From NCBI GenBank assembly GCA_003427395.1, contig BFEA01000295.1, positions 1,517,247 to 1,581,246 of the forward strand: a stretch of DNA of 64,000 nucleotides, given 5' to 3'. Shown here piece after piece: positions 59,832 to 64,000 of this stretch (the stretch's first letter is position 1; the number at the start of each line of letters is the position of its first letter). The stretch comes from Chara braunii. Lineage: Eukaryota; Streptophyta; Charophyceae; Charales; Characeae. The notes beneath the pieces are model-generated. The model was not told the DNA's origin. It was given only the letters and a program-made list of their open reading frames with translations, and did not search any database. The position numbers were made by a program, and so were the translations under genes.

Positions 59832-62591
59832 GGTTGGGAACAGGGAAGAGAAGATTACGAGGGGGCGGACAGGGAGTAGGGGAGAAGAAGGCGTACTAGG
59901 CGTACACGCCCACTACCGAGTTCAACCTTGTTGGGGAAAGGCTCGGTTCGAGGGGAAAGCGCACGCATCGCTTAACCTTCGCTACCACATCTATGCGAGG
60001 GGGAGGGGGGTACACAACAGAGAGGACTCGGGGAAATCCGGGTCAGCAAGAGAAACGTGCATGGAACGACTTCGACTTAGTCAACTCTGCGCCGATAGAG
60101 GGGTAATAGGGGACACAAACAGGGGAACTGGCAAGACCGCGGAGAGATACCAAGGGATCACAACCCTCCAGCATTCCGTTCAGTATCAATACCCTCCCTG
60201 CGGAGACGAGGCGCTCGGGGAACGCGTGCCTGGTGTACCCAGTCGATGCAAAGGCTCTTGTCAGAACGGGAACGTCCCTGTTCGTGAAAGTGAGGAAGGG
60301 GGTAGGAAGTGAAAGACATGCGCAGCTAAGGAAAACTGGAGCATGGTGGGACAAAACTGAGGGGAAGGAAGTTGATGTGCTCGGTGTACTCAACGTCCGT
60401 ATCAACCGAACGAGGTAGTGCTAGCTGACGAATAGTGTTGGTGGTGTTAAAGTGGTACGGGACCAGCGGTACAAAAGGGGTGGAGAGAAGTGATGAGTTA
60501 TTGATGCCTGAGACGGGCGTTTCAGTGAGAGAGTCATATCTGCCTAAACGCAGTCAGCTCTTTCCGTGTGAGTGAACCATGGTCCCTGTGATTAAGCCAG
60601 TTCCCTGAAAAGTGACAGTGAGCGTGGCCACATGAGGTCACACTAATTCATTGAAAAGTGTCCGTGGAATTGCCGTTGATGATCGGGATAGTTCTAGTTC
60701 AGAGGAATGCGTCAACGACGATTGCTGCAGAATATCGAGGAGGGTTTTACTCTTCAGTGAAACGCAACAAGGTTGGAGATCAGGCCAGTCAACCCCCATC
60801 GAAATGTGATAGTGGGAACTACGCTCGCCGTTGGTGTTCCGACCCGGCAGGGGTCACTCATCGTCGATCACAAAGAGGCTGTCTTCGTGGGGAAACGTAA
60901 AGACATCGAAAATGATGAGTGTCTTTGAGCATTTTTTAGTGTGAACCCGTCTCGGACAGCTGGAAAGGGAGATAAGGGTTGGACAGGTAAGTGAAAAATT
61001 GAGAAGTTCTTGCTGATAAGGGACGATGCCTGCTTTAATTAAAATGAGTTTCACTCACCTGATTGCGAACATAATTACATATGCCCGTGGGTTGTTAATT
61101 GCGGAACCCCACACACTAGGATGAGACAGAATGAGAAACTGTTTGAAAGTCTTTGTGGAGCTAGTCTATTGGAGTAGTGGAAGAGGGAGAGAATCTGTGC
61201 CGAGAGAGGAAGAGAGTCTCTGCCAAGAGAGGCTGGGAGACAGACTTAGACAGAGGGACTGAGAGAGAGAGACTGAGAGAGAAACTGCAGAGAGAGAGAG
61301 AGAGAAAGAGAGTGAGAGCGAGAACCTGAAAGTGCATAAACCCCTCAGTTAAAAACAACAGTCAACTGGTCGATGTCACGAGCAGTCCTCCAAAGGATTG
61401 TTGGTCACACTGCAATTGAACTGTCTCGCGTGGGCTTTCAAGTTGGGATCTTACTTTAATTTATTTTCTCAATTATTGGATGATCCAGTCGGAGACTGCA
61501 AAGGTTATTTCCAAACATCCGTTTGAGCGACAAGCAAAACCTTGCGAGGTCTTTTCTGCATGCTCGCACATTGGTGTTCATGTTTTCTGAAAGGCTCCTA
61601 GAATTAAAGCTTGGACAATAGAATCCTCTCGGGGCCTTGAAAAGAAACAACAACAATCGAACCCTGACCTGATTGCACAGCCAAGGAACAAGATCGCTGA
61701 TTGGCTCATTATCGAACCAGCTGAGTGATTTTAATTTTATTATTAATATTATCATTATGATTCATTATTAATATTTTCGTTTGTTGATTCAGAAAGGAAA
61801 TTCAGTGTGTAACAAATCAGCATCATGAGCTGCATCACCTTATGCAAGAGATAGGGGGAAACCTCTGAGCGTGTTGTGTGCGAGAAAATGCAGCTAAGTA
61901 TGGGGAAAGACAAGTGCGTGTGAAACTCACTGAGGGCAAGGGAGCTGAAAATGCACAAGTGCATAACAGTGGGGATGGTGCATGCTGTGTCATAATGGGT
62001 GGCAGCGGAGATAGTGAATGGGTTTAATCCTGCCTGCGCGTGAGAGGGCGAGCAACAGCGAGAGACGCGTGCTCAGTGGGGTAGCGAGTGACATTAATAT
62101 TATTGATACTGTCATTAATGTCATCGTTGTTGCAGCCATTACTGTTATTAAGTTCGCAAATTCTAATTGAATGTGTGTGCTCCTGGAAGTGTTCATCGTG
62201 TCTGGGGTCAGCAGCGAAAACCATAATTTCCCGCTTCCTCGAGTGATCTCAGAGCCATATTATGCTCAACCCCTCCAAAAGGGACTGAAAATCTGGGATC
62301 TATGAGCGGTGACCTGCTCAAGCTCTCGATTGATCCAAGTGCAATGCCATACTTGTTGGCCTAAGTGTCCCTTTATCCGGCGAGCTATTTACTTTGTGAT
62401 CTTAAATTGACCTCTCCACCCTTCCCGACGAATTGTAACAAACTCTCTCGGTAGGTGACGCGTGCTCAGTCAGTGAGATTAAGTGACATTATCACTCCCT
62501 CACTCCCTGCTGGTCGCCGAGGACCTCGGAAGCGGGCGCGACGAGTGACAGGCGTCGTTGCCCTTGGCTTCAGCGAATGGTAGGCACCACA
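59832..62591 (+). mobile_element. 5' LTR of a third retroelement family (2.76 kb)
   Basis: It is homologous, inverted, to 10202-13028. The left edge is at GTTGGGAACAGGG and the right edge ends CACCACA, followed five bases later by a tRNA-Asp-like primer site. This gives plus orientation with the interior to the right, beyond the window. The first base pair of the left end reads GG instead of TG, so the edge has mutated or is one or two bases off. Confidence 0.75.
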
Positions 62592-62596
62592 ACTAT

Positions 62597-62614
62597 TGGT
62601 GCCATTGCCGAGGA
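62597..62614 (+). other. Primer binding site, tRNA-Asp type (decayed)
   Basis: TGGTGCCATTGCCGAGGA differs from the plant tRNA-Asp complement by three transitions, all of the C-to-T or G-to-A type expected from cytosine deamination. Confidence 0.7.
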
Positions 62615-64000
62615 GGGGAACTGCACCTCCAAGGCCGCGGCCTTCCCCAATCAACAGGGGTGCGCGAGCTGATAAGTTCAAGTACTAATTAACTCGTTTC
62701 CTTGATTGGTTTCATTTTTTGATAATTTTTGAATTAGTTTTTTTTTTAAATATCTTCTGATCCACGCGTTTTTGCGCGAACCGCACCGGGTCCAAAGTTC
62801 GTCTTCTCGAAGACACAAACATTTTGAGATTTTTTTTGGGGAACTCTAACTGCTAAATTATCGGAAAATTAATTTTCTTTAATTTTTTAATTATTAATTT
62901 GAAATTACCCGTTTTCTTTTTTGATTAATTACGGAAAATAGAAGCGAAATCCGGGTGGAACACCTGGGAGCACAGTTGTCCAGAAGATTTTTTCCGACAT
63001 TTTGAAACCATAGTCGGGAAAGACGGACGTCGTTTGTAGAAACGGCGGGGACCAGCAAGTAGGGAAAAGAAAATAAAACAAAGGGGAAATATGAATTTCT
63101 TTGTAATTTAATTATAATTAAGAGAGAAAGAAATAAAAAAAAGTGGTCCGATAGGATTTCTCTATAAGCCTTGTGGAATCTAGCGAAAAATTACGCGCGG
63201 CAATCGGGGGTTTGTGGTGAGCGTGCGAGCGCGCGCAAGATCCTAAAACCCTAATTAGAGAAACCTCAATCAGGGGAAACCCTAATTAGGTGAAACTGTA
63301 AGTAGGGGTTTAGGAGGCAAAGGCAACTTCTAATATTATAGTGAAACTGAATTTAGAAGATACCCACAAAAAGTTTTAAATCTTGTACTTTTCCACAATT
63401 TTAAATATTTTATTGACCAAAATTAGGAAAATTTAATTAAAATAATTTTTTTTTTCCATTTTTAATTGTTTAAAATTACTCTACCGACTATTTTCTGGCA
63501 ATGGATTAAGGGACGATTGTCCCAAACCCCATCCCCACGGGGGGAGGGAAACTGCTGCCAAAAATTTTTGGATTTCCTATGTTTTCTAAATTTTGGCAAA
63601 TTAATTGACAAAAATTATTAAAAACCCAGTAAAAATAGGGTAACCATTTTTTCATTACTTCCTATAATTTTTCCCCACCGGTAGCGTTTGTTGTGGGCTT
63701 CGCCCGAACCGCATCCCAACGGGGGGAGGCGAAATGCTGCCGGAATTTTGAAAATTTTGGCAAAATTATTCCGATCAAAGATAAATCAAGAAACTTTGGA
63801 TATTAGGGTGGAAACCTACCTCTATCAAGGGGAAAATAGAAAGGAGAATTATTTCGATTTTTTTTAATTTTTTCTAATTAAAATTTGATCAATTATAAAA
63901 AATTCAAAAAAAGATGGAGAAAAGAGAGAAAGACCAACCAGGGATTACAGAGAGTAACTAAATCAAGTCCCCTAAAGGTTGGAAAAGAAAAAGGGATTTT
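62615..64000 (+). other. Leader region of third family, non-coding
   Basis: AT-rich DNA with AAACCCTAA motifs near 63245 and 63287, and hairpin elements ending CTGCCAAAAATTT near 63553 and CTGCCGGAATTTT near 63737. The latter contains a GGGCTTCGCCC mini-hairpin. No gag start is seen before the window end. Confidence 0.6.

Overview
The window is repeat-rich nuclear DNA from a eukaryote of the green lineage (land plant or charophyte alga; a Chara-like genome is possible but is only an impression). I found no intact host gene. The evidence is two LTR retroelements primed by tRNA-Asp, a Ty3/gypsy chromovirus, hAT transposase remnants with a DUF659-like core, telo-box motifs, long microsatellites, U6-snRNA-like segments and an assembly gap. 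All coding sequence I recognise belongs to transposable elements, and almost all of it carries stops or frameshifts.

Layout. 1-6052: reverse-oriented, window-truncated LTR of the same giant family seen later, starting with a hairpin-repeat array. 6053-6830: 3' end of a hAT transposase (minus strand) and a GC-rich block. 6831-10201: 132-bp LTR, tRNA-iMet primer site, long structured leader and a decayed gag. 10202-13028: LTR of a third family, minus strand. 13029-18667: non-coding DNA with a 156-bp tandem repeat, (CA)n/(TC)n microsatellites, an N gap and other direct repeats. 18668-18698: an unremoved Nextera/Tn5 adaptor, so continuity here is suspect. 18699-20760: hAT transposase core (plus strand) carrying a solo 132-bp LTR. 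20761-21835: tail of a chromovirus (minus strand).

21836-52588 is one 30.75-kb LTR retrotransposon inserted in the chromovirus reading frame with target duplication GCGG. Its LTRs are about 9.7 kb each. Inside lie a tRNA-Asp primer site, gag with an RGG-like tract and CCHC knuckle, protease, a reverse transcriptase with a YIDD..VKGP motif, RNase H, a DX35E integrase, and then a second gag-like gene with its own CCHC knuckle. Each LTR contains a U6-like segment behind a possible Pol III box, a perfect or near-perfect 12-bp-stem hairpin, and about 16 hairpins sharing a TAAGTT loop with differing but mostly complementary stems.

52589-58046: the rest of the chromovirus (minus strand: gag, protease remnant, RT, RNase H, integrase, chromodomain). 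58047-59831: AT-rich and degenerate repeats. 59832-62591: 5' LTR of the third family on the plus strand, then a tRNA-Asp primer site at 62597 and a non-coding leader to the window end.

The strongest candidates for something undescribed are the covarying hairpin arrays, the U6-like segment inside a 9.7-kb LTR, and the second gag-like gene after pol. All are sequence observations; no function is demonstrated.
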